From: Paracoccus tibetensis
GTDB taxonomy: Bacteria; Pseudomonadota; Alphaproteobacteria; Rhodobacterales; Rhodobacteraceae
Assembly: GCF_900102505.1 (NCBI RefSeq)
Contig: NZ_FMVT01000008.1
Location: 69,952 to 133,951 of the forward strand
DNA length: 64,000 bases
Direction of reading: 5' to 3'
Part shown: positions 7,431 through 15,391 of the stretch, piece by piece
Numbering within the stretch: the stretch's first letter is position 1
How the letters are laid out: each line of letters starts with the position of its first letter
The notes under the pieces: model-generated
Database searches by the model: none
Told to the model about the DNA's origin: nothing
What the model saw: the letters and a program-made list of their open reading frames with translations, nothing else
Made by a program: the position numbers and the translations under genes

Positions 7431-7695
7431 TCACCAGCGCCACGCGCCCGGCATCTCGCGGACTGCCGCACGCGTCGCCTCGACGATGCGGCGATTGAGG
7501 CAGGCGCCAACCGTGCCCGCATTCTCGACCACCCCCAGCTCGTCGATCAGCTTGAGGTTCGCGATCCTTTCGGCCGCGCCGATGCGAGGGGCGCTGTATG
7601 TCCAGCCGTGGCCCCATCACGCCGTTCTCGCCCAATCCGCGCGCCAGCGCCTCCCACATCCGCTGGACGAGGATGCCGGCCGAGAGCGGCGCATC
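7431..7695 (-). pseudogene. Remnant of a class-III (omega) aminotransferase, frameshifted
   Basis: On the minus strand, 7695-7615 reads DAPLSAGILVQRMWEALARG, then LGENGVMG. After a one-base shift at the C-run 7612-7615, the adjacent frame continues HGWTYSAPRIGAAERIANLK and LIDELGVVENAGTVGACLNR, stopping at TGA 7431-7433. The joined text matches the region of class-III PLP aminotransferases just after the catalytic lysine (typical form: ..GHGYTYSGHPVAAAAALANL..). The PLP-binding N-terminal half and the true C-terminus are absent, so it is a truncated, frameshifted fossil. It directly follows the ectR stop on the same strand. Confidence 0.75.
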
Positions 7696-7719
7696 TCGGG
7701 TCGGTGTTGCCCGTAGGCC

Positions 7720-8238
7720 TCAGGTCTTCGGGCGGCCGATCTCGCCCAGGGTCAGCACGGGCGAGGCGTCGATGCCGGCGGCGTTCAGCATCGCGGCCAC
7801 GCGCTCGAGCCCGGCGACCAGCATGGCCTGTTCCCAATCCTGAAGCGCCGTGAAGCCTTGGACGAAATGCTGCTGCAGCGCGTCCGGCGCTTCGGACAGC
7901 GCCTGCGCCCCGGCCTCGGTCAGCAGGACCAGAAGCTGCCGGCGGTCCGTGTCCGAGCGTTCGCGCTGCGTCAGCCCGCGCTTTTCCAGCTGATCGACCA
8001 GCGCGGTCACCGTCGCCTGGCTGACGCCCATCTGCCCGGCCAGGCGCGTCGGCGTCGCGCGCCGGCCCTCGTTGCCCGCCAGGATCTGCAGCACGCGCAG
8101 CTTGGCCGGCGTCAGGCCGGCGGCCTGGGCAAGCTCGCGCTCGTGCTGCTCGGTCGCGCGCAGGATGCGGCGGAGCGCGATCAGCGCGGCGTCGGTGCGG
8201 GCCACGGGAATGGCAGAGGGCAGGGGCTCTTCGCTCAT
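7720..8238 (-). CDS. ectR: MarR-family regulator, probable ectoine-operon regulator EctR
   Basis: 172 residues with the MarR fold: a long N-terminal helix, a winged helix-turn-helix (TRLAGQMGVSQATVTALVDQ, then LEKRGLTQR) and a wing DTDRRQLLVLLT. It is divergent from ectABC-ask, the position of EctR-type MarR regulators described in methylotrophs and other ectoine producers, so the regulatory role is inferred from family plus position. ATG 8238 is the only sensible start. The 237-bp intergenic region holds inverted repeats that could be its operators. Confidence 0.8.
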   Translation of the reverse strand: MSEEPLPSAIPVARTDAALIALRRILRATEQHERELAQAAGLTPAKLRVLQILAGNEGRRATPTRLAGQMGVSQATVTALVDQLEKRGLTQRERSDTDRRQLLVLLTEAGAQALSEAPDALQQHFVQGFTALQDWEQAMLVAGLERVAAMLNAAGIDASPVLTLGEIGRPKT

Positions 8239-8317
8239 CGAAGCATCATGGCATGAGCGGCCGGGCGGCTCAAGAAGCGGCGAGATGCTGCTGGCGACTG
8301 ATCTGTCGATTTTCTTT

Positions 8318-8349
8318 GCTTGACTAAGCGGGAGTGCTGAATCCCAGCA
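8318..8349. promoter_or_regulatory. Paired inverted repeats in the ectR-ectA gap (candidate EctR operators)
   Basis: GCTTGACTAAGC at 8318-8329 (arms GCTT/AAGC around a TTGACT that could be a -35 box) and TGCTGAATCCCAGCA at 8335-8349 (five-base arms). Both sit in an AT-richer block unlike the coding DNA around it. MarR proteins bind such short pseudopalindromes; assignment to EctR is inference. Confidence 0.35.
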
Positions 8350-8418
8350 AGAGTAGAGAAGAATATCTTATAGGAAAACAGTGATATAAAAGAAGATTCA
8401 GATGCACCTGCCATCGGG

Positions 8419-8447
8419 TTGCAACCTCCAAGCAGTCTTACTAGTTT
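8419..8447 (+). promoter_or_regulatory. Possible ectA promoter
   Basis: TTGCAA at 8419-8424 and TAGTTT at 8442-8447 are separated by 17 bases and would start transcription about 22 bases before the ectA ATG. Further upstream (8371-8397) is an AT-rich tract with GATATAAAA that could serve a second promoter. Confidence 0.35.
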
Positions 8448-8475
8448 GGTGGGCGAAGCAAAACAGGATCATGCC

Positions 8476-9027
8476 ATGCCCCGCGACTTGCCGCTCGAGG
8501 CCACGAACGACCAGCGCGAAACCCGCCAGCTGCTGCTGCGCAAGCCGCGGCCGGATGACGGGCCGGCGATCTGGGAGTTGGTGCGCGCCTGCAAGCCGCT
8601 GGACGAGAACTCGCTCTACTGCAACCTTGTGCAGGCCGAGCATTTCGCCGATACCTGCGTCCTCGCCGAGCGCGGCGACGAGGTGGTCGGCTGGATTTCG
8701 GGCCACATGATCCCGAACGAGGACGCGCTCTTCGTCTGGCAGGTCGCGGTCGGGCCGAAGGCGCGCGGGCTCGGCCTTGGACGGCGGATGCTGCAGCACC
8801 TGCTGCGGCGCGAGGAATGCGCGGGCGCGGCGCGCCTGCACACCACCATCACCCGCGACAACGAGGCGTCCTGGGCGCTGTTCCGCAGCCTTGCGCGCCA
8901 TCTCGGCGGGCATCTGCGCTCGCGGCCCCACTACACGCGCGACACCCATTTCGGCGGCCGGCACGCGACCGAGCACATGGTCACGATCCCGCTGCCCCGC
9001 GCTTATGCCCGCCCCAAGGCGGCCTGA
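8476..9027 (+). CDS. ectA: L-2,4-diaminobutyrate N-acetyltransferase
   Basis: 183 residues, GNAT fold. EctA transfers acetyl from acetyl-CoA to the gamma-amino group of 2,4-diaminobutyrate, the second step of ectoine synthesis. Family marks seen: PDDGPAIWELVRACKPLDEN near the N-terminus, YCNLVQAEHFADTCVLAE, the acetyl-CoA loop GPKARGLGLGRRML, and TRDNEASWALFRSLA. Start at ATG 8476 with an AGG eight bases upstream; an ATG five bases earlier is out of frame. First gene of ectA-ectB-ectC-ask; ectB starts 39 bases after its stop. Confidence 0.95.
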   Translation: MPRDLPLEATNDQRETRQLLLRKPRPDDGPAIWELVRACKPLDENSLYCNLVQAEHFADTCVLAERGDEVVGWISGHMIPNEDALFVWQVAVGPKARGLGLGRRMLQHLLRREECAGAARLHTTITRDNEASWALFRSLARHLGGHLRSRPHYTRDTHFGGRHATEHMVTIPLPRAYARPKAA

Positions 9028-9066
9028 GCGACACCCCATCACGCAGACACTGCGAAAGGAAACCGC

Positions 9067-10362
9067 ATGCCGAAAGACATGACGATGACGACCGAGCCGA
9101 CCGACATCTTCACCCGCCGCGAGAGCGAGGCGCGCAGCTATTGCCGGGGCATCCCGGCGCTGTTCACCTCGGCCTCGGGCTCGATCATGCGCGACGCCGA
9201 GGGGCGCGAGCATATCGACTTTCTCGCCGGCTGCTCGTCCCTGAACTACGGGCATAACGACCCGGACATGAAGGCCGCGCTGGTCCAGCACCTGATGGAT
9301 GACGGGATCGCGCATGGCCTTGACCTGCACACGGATGCAAAGGCGCGGTTCCTCGAGGCCTTCGAGCGTCACATCCTGGCGCCGCGCGGCATGGATCACC
9401 GCGTGATGTTCACCGGCCCCACGGGCGCGAACGCGGTCGAGGCCGCGATGAAGATGGCGCGGAAGGCCACTGGCCGGACCAACATCATCGCCTTCACCAA
9501 CGGCTTTCATGGCGTGACGCTCGGGGCGCTGGCGGCGACCGGGAACGGCTATCATCGCGGTGGCGCGGGGATGGACGTGCAGGGCGTCACGCGCCTGCCC
9601 TATGACGGCTATGCGACGGGTGTCGACAGCGCCGCTCTGCTGGAGCAGATGCTGGGCGACGCCTCGGGCGGGATCGACGCGCCGGCGGCGATCATGCTGG
9701 AGACGGTGCAGGGCGAGGGCGGGCTGAACGCGGCCTCGGCCGAGTTCGTGCAGCGCGTGGCGGCGATCGCCAAGGTTCACGGCGCGCTGCTGATCATCGA
9801 CGACATCCAGGCGGGCTGCGGCCGCACCGGGCGCTTCTTCTCGTTCGAGGAGATGGGCGTGATGCCGGATCTCGTGCCGCTGGCCAAGTCGATCTCGGGC
9901 TTCGGATTGCCGATGGCGGCGGTGCTGGTGCGCCCGAAGCACGACGTCTTCGGCCCGGCCGAGCACAACGGCACCTTCCGCGGCAACACCCACGCCTTCG
10001 TCACCGCCCACGTCGCGGTCGAGAAGTTCTGGGCCGACGATGCGTTCCAGACCGAGCTGGCCGAGAAGGCCGCGCTGATCGAGCGGCGGCTCACGGAGCT
10101 GGCCGCGCTGGTGCCCGGCGCCTACCTCAAGGGCCGCGGCCTCATGCGCGGCGTCGATGTCGGCTCGGGCGGACTGGCCGGTGCGATCTGCGCCCGCGCC
10201 TTCGAGAACGGGCTGATCATCGAGACCTCGGGGAACGAGGATCATGTGGTCAAGGTTCTTGCGCCGCTGACGACGCCGGTCGCACTCTTCGAGCAGGGCT
10301 TCGACATCCTGCTGGATGCCGCCCGTGACGTTCTTGCCACCACCAAAATCGCTGCGGAGTAA
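9067..10362 (+). CDS. ectB: Diaminobutyrate-2-oxoglutarate aminotransferase
   Basis: 431 residues, class-III PLP aminotransferase. It makes 2,4-diaminobutyrate from aspartate semialdehyde using glutamate, the committed step of ectoine synthesis. The EctB hallmarks [36 protein letters not shown] and [14 protein letters not shown] are present, with the PLP aspartate in [15 protein letters not shown] and the Schiff-base lysine in [14 protein letters not shown] 9067 follows AAAGGAA by eight bases. Six bases separate it from ectC. Confidence 0.96.
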   Translation: MPKDMTMTTEPTDIFTRRESEARSYCRGIPALFTSASGSIMRDAEGREHIDFLAGCSSLNYGHNDPDMKAALVQHLMDDGIAHGLDLHTDAKARFLEAFERHILAPRGMDHRVMFTGPTGANAVEAAMKMARKATGRTNIIAFTNGFHGVTLGALAATGNGYHRGGAGMDVQGVTRLPYDGYATGVDSAALLEQMLGDASGGIDAPAAIMLETVQGEGGLNAASAEFVQRVAAIAKVHGALLIIDDIQAGCGRTGRFFSFEEMGVMPDLVPLAKSISGFGLPMAAVLVRPKHDVFGPAEHNGTFRGNTHAFVTAHVAVEKFWADDAFQTELAEKAALIERRLTELAALVPGAYLKGRGLMRGVDVGSGGLAGAICARAFENGLIIETSGNEDHVVKVLAPLTTPVALFEQGFDILLDAARDVLATTKIAAE

Positions 10363-10367
10363 GCATC

Positions 10368-10760
10368 ATGATCGTTCGCGACTTCCATGACCTGAAGACC
10401 ACCGACCGTTCCGTGTCCGACCAGAACTGGAACTCGGTCCGCATGCTGCTGGCCGATGACGGGATGGGCTTTTCCTTCCACATCACCACCATCGGCGGCG
10501 GGACCGAGCACACCTTCCACTACAAGCACCATTTCGAAAGCGTCTACTGCATCTCGGGCAAGGGCTCGATCGAGGATCTGGCGACGGGCGAGGTGCACCA
10601 GATCACGCCTGGCGTCATGTACGCGCTGGACAAGCACGACAAGCACACCGTTCGCTGCGAGGAGACGCTGGTGCTGGCCTGCTGCTTCAACCCGCCCGTG
10701 ACCGGCACCGAGGTGCATCGCGAGGACGGCAGCTACGCCCCGGCCGAGGAGAGCGCATGA
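10368..10760 (+). CDS. ectC: Ectoine synthase
   Basis: 130 residues, full length for the cupin-type EctC that cyclises N-gamma-acetyl-diaminobutyrate to ectoine. Visible signatures: [16 protein letters not shown], then [20 protein letters not shown] with metal-ligand candidates (Glu, Tyr, His) and [20 protein letters not shown]. Its stop overlaps the start of the aspartokinase by four bases (ATGA). No ectD hydroxylase gene follows, so ectoine rather than hydroxyectoine is the predicted product of this cluster. Confidence 0.96.
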   Translation: MIVRDFHDLKTTDRSVSDQNWNSVRMLLADDGMGFSFHITTIGGGTEHTFHYKHHFESVYCISGKGSIEDLATGEVHQITPGVMYALDKHDKHTVRCEETLVLACCFNPPVTGTEVHREDGSYAPAEESA

Positions 10761-12181
10761 CGAAGCCAAGCCACACCGTCGAGAAGATCGGCGGCACCAC
10801 GATGTCCCGCATCCGCGAGCTGAAAGGCAGCCTGCTGATCCGCAATGGCGATCCCTATGGCCGTGTCTTCGTCGTCTCGGCCTTCGGCGGGATCACGGAC
10901 CTGCTGCTGGAGCACAAGAAGACCGGCGAGCCCGGCGCCTATGCCGCCTTCGCGGCAGCGGCCGGGGACCATGAATGGCTGGCCGCGCTGGACCGGGCGG
11001 GCGCCGCGATGGCCGCCGCCCATGCCGCCGTGCTGGACCATCCGGGCGATCAGGAGCGCGCCGACGCCTTCCTGCGCGAGCGCATCCAGGGGACGAGGAG
11101 CTGCCTGATCGACCTGCATCGCCTCTGCTCCTACGGGCATTTCCGCCTGTCCGAGCACATGCTGCAAACGCGCGAGCTGCTCTCGGGCCTCGGAGAGTCG
11201 CACTCGGCCTTCGTGACGACCCTGATGCTGCAACGCGCCGGGATCGCCGCGCGCTACGTGGACCTGTCGGGCTGGCGCGACGAGAACGAGCTGACGCTGG
11301 ATCAGCGCATCGGCGGCGCAATGGCGGGCGTCGATGCCAGTGCCGAGATGCCCATCGTCACCGGCTATGCCCAGTGCACCGAGGGCCTGATGCGCGAGTT
11401 CGACCGCGGCTATTCCGAGGTGACCTTCTCGCGCCTTGCCGCCCTCACCGGCGCCCGCGAGGCGATCATCCACAAGGAGTTCCACCTGTCGTCGGCCGAT
11501 CCGAAGCTGGTCGGGGCGGGCGCTGTCCGCAAGCTGGGGCGCACGAATTACGACGTGGCCGACCAGCTGTCGAACCTGGGGATGGAGGCGATCCACCCAA
11601 AGGCCGCCAAGACGCTGCGCCAGTCGGGCGTGCCGCTGCGCGTGACCAACGCTTTCGAGCCGCAGGACCCCGGCACGCTGATCGACGACCAGCCGGCAGG
11701 CGGGCCTTCGGTCGAGATCGTGACCGGCCTCGACCTGCACGCGCTGGAGCTGTTCGAGCAGGACATGGTCGGCGTGAAGGGCTATGATGCCGCGATCATC
11801 GAGGTGCTGACACGGCACAACGTCCGCATCGTCTCGAAGGTGTCGAACGCCAACACGATCACCCATTACGTCGACACCAGCCTCAAGGCCCTGCGCCGGG
11901 TCGAGCGGGACCTGGCGGCGCGCTATCCTGCCGCCGTGGTGACATCGTGTGCGGTGTCGATGGTCGCAGCCGTCGGCCGCGACCTCGACGGGCTGGCCGT
12001 CCTCAGCCGCGGGTTGAACGCGCTGGCGGATGCCGGCCTCGCCGCCATCGGGGCAAGCCAGGGGCCGCGGCAGGTGGATGTCCAGTTCATCGTCGAGCGG
12101 GAGGCCATGGCAGCCACGATCAAGGCGCTTCACGCCGAACTCATCGAGGCTGACGCCGAGCCGGCGCGCGTCGCGGCCTGA
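10757..12181 (+). CDS. ask: Ectoine-specific aspartate kinase
   Basis: 474 residues beginning [11 protein letters not shown], the form of the aspartokinase K-x-G-G-T motif found in the Ask_Ect subgroup encoded with ectABC. It makes aspartyl phosphate, the precursor of aspartate semialdehyde. The kinase region includes [17 protein letters not shown] and ITGYAQ-like [18 protein letters not shown], followed by C-terminal ACT-type regulatory segments ([15 protein letters not shown] and [17 protein letters not shown]). In known systems this isoform is less feedback-inhibited than the housekeeping enzyme; that is family knowledge. Start is fixed by ATGA overlap with ectC. Confidence 0.93.
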   Translation: MTKPSHTVEKIGGTTMSRIRELKGSLLIRNGDPYGRVFVVSAFGGITDLLLEHKKTGEPGAYAAFAAAAGDHEWLAALDRAGAAMAAAHAAVLDHPGDQERADAFLRERIQGTRSCLIDLHRLCSYGHFRLSEHMLQTRELLSGLGESHSAFVTTLMLQRAGIAARYVDLSGWRDENELTLDQRIGGAMAGVDASAEMPIVTGYAQCTEGLMREFDRGYSEVTFSRLAALTGAREAIIHKEFHLSSADPKLVGAGAVRKLGRTNYDVADQLSNLGMEAIHPKAAKTLRQSGVPLRVTNAFEPQDPGTLIDDQPAGGPSVEIVTGLDLHALELFEQDMVGVKGYDAAIIEVLTRHNVRIVSKVSNANTITHYVDTSLKALRRVERDLAARYPAAVVTSCAVSMVAAVGRDLDGLAVLSRGLNALADAGLAAIGASQGPRQVDVQFIVEREAMAATIKALHAELIEADAEPARVAA

Positions 12182-12192
12182 CCGGGACGCGG

Positions 12193-12216
12193 CGAGGGGC
12201 CGCTTGCGACCCCTCG
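12193..12216 (+). terminator. Hairpin after the ectoine operon
   Basis: Arms CGAGGGG and CCCCTCG around a ten-base loop, 11 bases after the ask stop, extendable by a G-T pair. No run of T follows, so it may act bidirectionally with the convergent binding-protein gene or be a weak terminator. Confidence 0.55.
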
Positions 12217-12236
12217 TGCGTGCGGATGAGGCGCGG

Positions 12237-13262
12237 CTAGCGCTGGTTCAGCGCCGCCTGCCATTCGGCCAGCAGACCGGCCCGGCGCAGGCGGTCGCCA
12301 TAGACGAGCAGGCCGGCATCGAGGCGGATCGGCCGCAGTTGCGGTGCCGGCGCAGGGCCGGTGCCGGGCACAAGCGCGACGCCGCTGGTTTCCGCGATCA
12401 GTCGCTGCGCCGGACCCGACAGCAGGAACAGCAGCAGCTCGCGCCCGCCCTCGGGGTCGGGCGCCCCTGCCGGCAAGAAGGCCGAGCGGACGATGGCGAA
12501 GGTGTAGTCCTCGGCCGCGATGCGCACGAGGTCCGGATCGTCCGGGCGAAAGCGCGCGGCGTAGCTTGCGACGACATTGTAGACCACGGCGAGATCGCCG
12601 CTGCGCAGGTCGTCGATCATGTCGGACGAGCAGCAGTAAAGTCGCGCGTCCAGCCGGCCCATCACCTCGGCCAGCCGCCAGAACCCGTCGGAGACCTGGT
12701 CGTCCTGCGCGGTGAGGAAATAGCCGACGCCCGAGACCTGCGGATCATAGGTGGCGATCCTGCCCTGGAAGCGGTCCGCGTTCTCGCGCAGCGTCGCGAT
12801 CAGCTCGCGCCGGTTGACCGGCAGCGGCAGGTCGGCGAAGGCGCTGCGCGAGGCCAGCGTCACCACCGGCTCGAGCGCGATGCCCCAGAGCTGGTCCCGC
12901 CAGCGCGCCCACGCGGGCAGCCCGGGCGCCGCCAGCTCGACCGAGGCGGCGAAGCCGTCGTTGACCAGCTTCATCTGCATGTCCATCGCCGAGGAGATCA
13001 CCAGGTCGAACTGCGCCCCTTCCTCGGCCACGGCGCGCTGGATCTCGCTCGAAGAGGCCTGCACGTAGCGGATCGCGCGGCCCGGGTGACGGGCCACGAA
13101 GGCGGTCAGAACCGGGGCGAAGGCGGCGGTGTCGGTGGTCGAGAGGACCTCGATCCGCGGCGCGCTCTCGTCCCCGAAGATGCTCTCGGATTCGATCTCG
13201 AAGCCCGCGGCGGGGGCCAGGTGCAGAAGCGTCAGGGCAGCGGCAATGACAGCGTGGCGCAT
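12237..13262 (-). CDS. ABC-type (family 1) periplasmic substrate-binding protein in the tctDE operon
   Basis: 341 residues with a signal peptide (MRHAVIAAALTLLHLAPAAG). The body fits iron/thiamine-type extracellular solute-binding proteins: IEVLSTTDTAAFAPVLTAFV, FDLVISSAMDMQMKLVNDGF, then GDLAVVYNVVASYAARF and ELLLFLLSGPAQRLIA. ATG 13262 has GGAGGGGGG close upstream and lies inside the last 31 bases of the histidine kinase gene. No ABC permease or ATPase gene is nearby, so it is more likely a ligand-sensing partner of the kinase than a transport subunit; this is inference from overlap and neighbourhood. Confidence 0.85.
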   Translation of the reverse strand: MRHAVIAAALTLLHLAPAAGFEIESESIFGDESAPRIEVLSTTDTAAFAPVLTAFVARHPGRAIRYVQASSSEIQRAVAEEGAQFDLVISSAMDMQMKLVNDGFAASVELAAPGLPAWARWRDQLWGIALEPVVTLASRSAFADLPLPVNRRELIATLRENADRFQGRIATYDPQVSGVGYFLTAQDDQVSDGFWRLAEVMGRLDARLYCCSSDMIDDLRSGDLAVVYNVVASYAARFRPDDPDLVRIAAEDYTFAIVRSAFLPAGAPDPEGGRELLLFLLSGPAQRLIAETSGVALVPGTGPAPAPQLRPIRLDAGLLVYGDRLRRAGLLAEWQAALNQR

Positions 13263-14623
13263 GTTCCCCCCTCCGGGCGCGGCGTGAGCGAGAAGCGGCC
13301 GCGATGGGCGGCGGCGACCTCGGTGACAATCGTGAGGCCGAGGCCCGATCCGGCGACATCCTCGACATTGCTGCCGCGCCGGAAGCGCCCGGTCAGCGCG
13401 TCGCCCGCAATGCCGCGCCCGTCGTCGCATACCGCCAGGACCGCTTGGCGGTCCGCCTCGTGCAGCGCAAGATGGACGGTGCCCTCGGACCTGGCGTATT
13501 TCACCGCGTTGTCGAGGATGTTACGCAGCGCGATCTCCAGCATACGCTGATCGCCCCGCAGGTGGCACGGCCGGCCGAGGCCGGCCGAGGTCACCCGCAG
13601 ATCCCGCAGATCGGCCAACGGCTCGACCGCGCGCAGGACCGAGGCGGCCAGCGCTGCAAGGTCCAGCATCTCGGCCTCGAACTGGTCGCTGCGATACATC
13701 ACCATTGCATGGTCCAGGATCTGGCTGGCCGAGCGGCTGCTGTCGTCGATAGCGCGGACCATCCGGCGCAGCCGGGTGCGGGCGGCGGGATCGCTCGTCT
13801 CTGCAAGGGCCAGCTCGGCCTCGGTGCGGACCAGCGACAGGGGGGTGCGGATGCGGTGCGCCGCCTCGAAGATGAAGGTTTCGGCCAGATCCAGCGCGCC
13901 GCGCAGCCGCGCGATCAAGCCGTTCAGCGCCCGCAGCAGGGGCGTCAGCTCGCGCGGGGTGGGGTAGCGCACCGGCGACAGGTCGCGCGGGCCGCGCCGG
14001 GCCACCACCTCGGCCAGCCGCCGGACGGGCGACAGCACCGCCTCGGCCGCCAGCAGCGCGACGGGCAGGACCAGCGCCAGGAAGGCGAGCGCCACCCAGG
14101 CTGCGCCCATCGCCGTCTCGCGCGCGATGGCGGCCTGGCCCCGCCGGGTCTGCCCGAGCGTCACCATGACGGGAACCGCGCGCGCGTCCACCAGCATCGG
14201 CCGGGCCACCGCCGCCAAGCGAAGCTGTGCGCCCTGATGCGTGGCGGCCCAGAAGACCGGCGCAAGGTCCGTCGGCGGCGCGGGCGGGGGCGGCAGCCCC
14301 TCGTAGCCGGTCACCACGTCGGCGCCGACGCGCAGGCTGTAGAAGATCCGCTCGTCCCCCATCGCGCCCAGCATCGAGAAGGTGGCGTAGGGCAGGTCCA
14401 GCTCCAGCCCGTCGTCGACGCTGCGCACGCCCTCGGCGATCGCGGTGACGGCGGCGCCCAGCACCGCGTCCTGCGACGCCCGCGAGGCGCTTTCCGCCAC
14501 CCACCGCACCGTCACGAAGAGGCCAGCGACCAGCAGCGCCGACAGGACCACGAACTGCCAGACGAGACGGCGGCGCAGGGACTTGATCTGCCCGGCTCCA
14601 ACCAGCGCCCGCAGCGCCCTCAT
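13232..14623 (-). CDS. tctE: Sensor histidine kinase, TctE type
   Basis: 463 residues. One N-terminal membrane helix (LVWQFVVLSALLVAGLFVTV), a periplasmic sensor of about 130 residues, a second helix (WVALAFLALVLPVALLAAEA), then HAMP-like linker, HisKA (FEAAHRIRTPLSLVRTEAEL with the phospho-acceptor His) and HATPase: N box LRNILDNAVKYA, G1 CDDGRGI, G2 GSGLGLTIV. The TctE assignment rests on the TctD-like partner and the divergent tctCBA genes. ATG 14623 overlaps the response regulator stop by four bases; the 3' end overlaps the binding-protein gene by 31 bases. Confidence 0.9.
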   Translation of the reverse strand: MRALRALVGAGQIKSLRRRLVWQFVVLSALLVAGLFVTVRWVAESASRASQDAVLGAAVTAIAEGVRSVDDGLELDLPYATFSMLGAMGDERIFYSLRVGADVVTGYEGLPPPPAPPTDLAPVFWAATHQGAQLRLAAVARPMLVDARAVPVMVTLGQTRRGQAAIARETAMGAAWVALAFLALVLPVALLAAEAVLSPVRRLAEVVARRGPRDLSPVRYPTPRELTPLLRALNGLIARLRGALDLAETFIFEAAHRIRTPLSLVRTEAELALAETSDPAARTRLRRMVRAIDDSSRSASQILDHAMVMYRSDQFEAEMLDLAALAASVLRAVEPLADLRDLRVTSAGLGRPCHLRGDQRMLEIALRNILDNAVKYARSEGTVHLALHEADRQAVLAVCDDGRGIAGDALTGRFRRGSNVEDVAGSGLGLTIVTEVAAAHRGRFSLTPRPEGGTCATLSLPLP

Positions 14624-15285
14624 TCCGCGATCAGCCGGTAGCCGACGCCGCGCAGCGTCTCGATCCGGGCGCCCGAACCCTCTAGCTTGCGGCGGAGGCG
14701 GCCGACATAGACCTCGATCGCGTTGTCGCTGACCTCCTCGTCGAAGGAGAACAGGCGGTCGATCAGATGCGCCTTGGAATAGGTCTGGCCGGGACGGGAC
14801 AGCAGGATCTCCAGCAGCCGCAGCTCGCGGGCGCGCAGCTCGCGCGTCTCCTCGCCGATGGTGACATTGGCGCCGAGCGCGTCGAAGGTGAAGCCGGCGA
14901 AGTGGCGCCGGCTGTCGGCGGCGCCCGCCCGGCGGCGCAGGACGGCGCGGCACCGGGCCTGCAACTCGGCAAAATCGAAGGGCTTGGTGATGTAATCGTC
15001 CGCGCCCAGATCCAGCGTGCTGACCCGGTCCCCGACCGAGGCGCTGGCCGTCATCATGATCACCGGCACCTCGCGCCGCGCCGCCCGCTCGGCCGCCAGG
15101 AAGTCGCGGCCGTCGCCGTCGGGCAGGGAAATGTCCAGCAGGATCAGGTCGTAGGGCGCGCTGTCCAGAAACAGCCGAGCATCGGCCAGGGTCGGCGCAT
15201 GATCGACGCCATGCCCCTCGAGCGCCAGGCGCGAGGCCACGGCGCGGGCCAGCTCTTCGCCGTCCTCGACCAACAGGATTCTCAT
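14620..15285 (-). CDS. tctD: Response regulator, OmpR family, TctD type
   Basis: 221 residues. Receiver domain with the acidic pair VEDGEE, phospho-acceptor Asp in LILLDISLPDGDG, and Lys in DYITKPFDFAEL. DNA-binding winged helix with LRARELRLLEILLSRPGQTY, then SDNAIEVYVGRLRRKLEG and TLRGVGYRL. In the TctD family it activates the adjacent tricarboxylate transporter genes when its kinase senses substrate. It is divergent from tctC across 106 bases that contain a TGACA-N6-TGTCA repeat. Confidence 0.92.
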   Translation of the reverse strand: MRILLVEDGEELARAVASRLALEGHGVDHAPTLADARLFLDSAPYDLILLDISLPDGDGRDFLAAERAARREVPVIMMTASASVGDRVSTLDLGADDYITKPFDFAELQARCRAVLRRRAGAADSRRHFAGFTFDALGANVTIGEETRELRARELRLLEILLSRPGQTYSKAHLIDRLFSFDEEVSDNAIEVYVGRLRRKLEGSGARIETLRGVGYRLIAE

Positions 15286-15308
15286 GTGCTGAACTATTCG
15301 GCGGTGCG

Positions 15309-15324
15309 TGACAGGTTCGTGTCA
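15309..15324. promoter_or_regulatory. TGACA-N6-TGTCA inverted repeat (candidate TctD site)
   Basis: Perfect five-base arms around GGTTCG in the tctD-tctC divergent gap, well placed to control both directions. The length suits an OmpR-family dimer; binding by TctD is inferred. Confidence 0.5.
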
Positions 15325-15352
15325 GCTTTTCACCAAATCCTTAACGCCGCAA

Positions 15353-15375
15353 GCCCGCCAGCTTTTCCGGCGGGC
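15353..15375 (+). promoter_or_regulatory. GC-rich hairpin in the tctC leader
   Basis: GCCCGCC and GGCGGGC flank a nine-base loop, ending five bases before the GGGAGGA ribosome-binding region of tctC. It could modulate translation or mRNA stability. No T-run follows, so it is not a classical terminator. Confidence 0.4.
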
Positions 15376-15391
15376 AGTCTGGGAGGACATC

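Noticed and set aside
8398..10245. 615-codon minus-strand frame opposite ectA-ectB
   Set aside because: Antisense shadow of clear ectoine genes.
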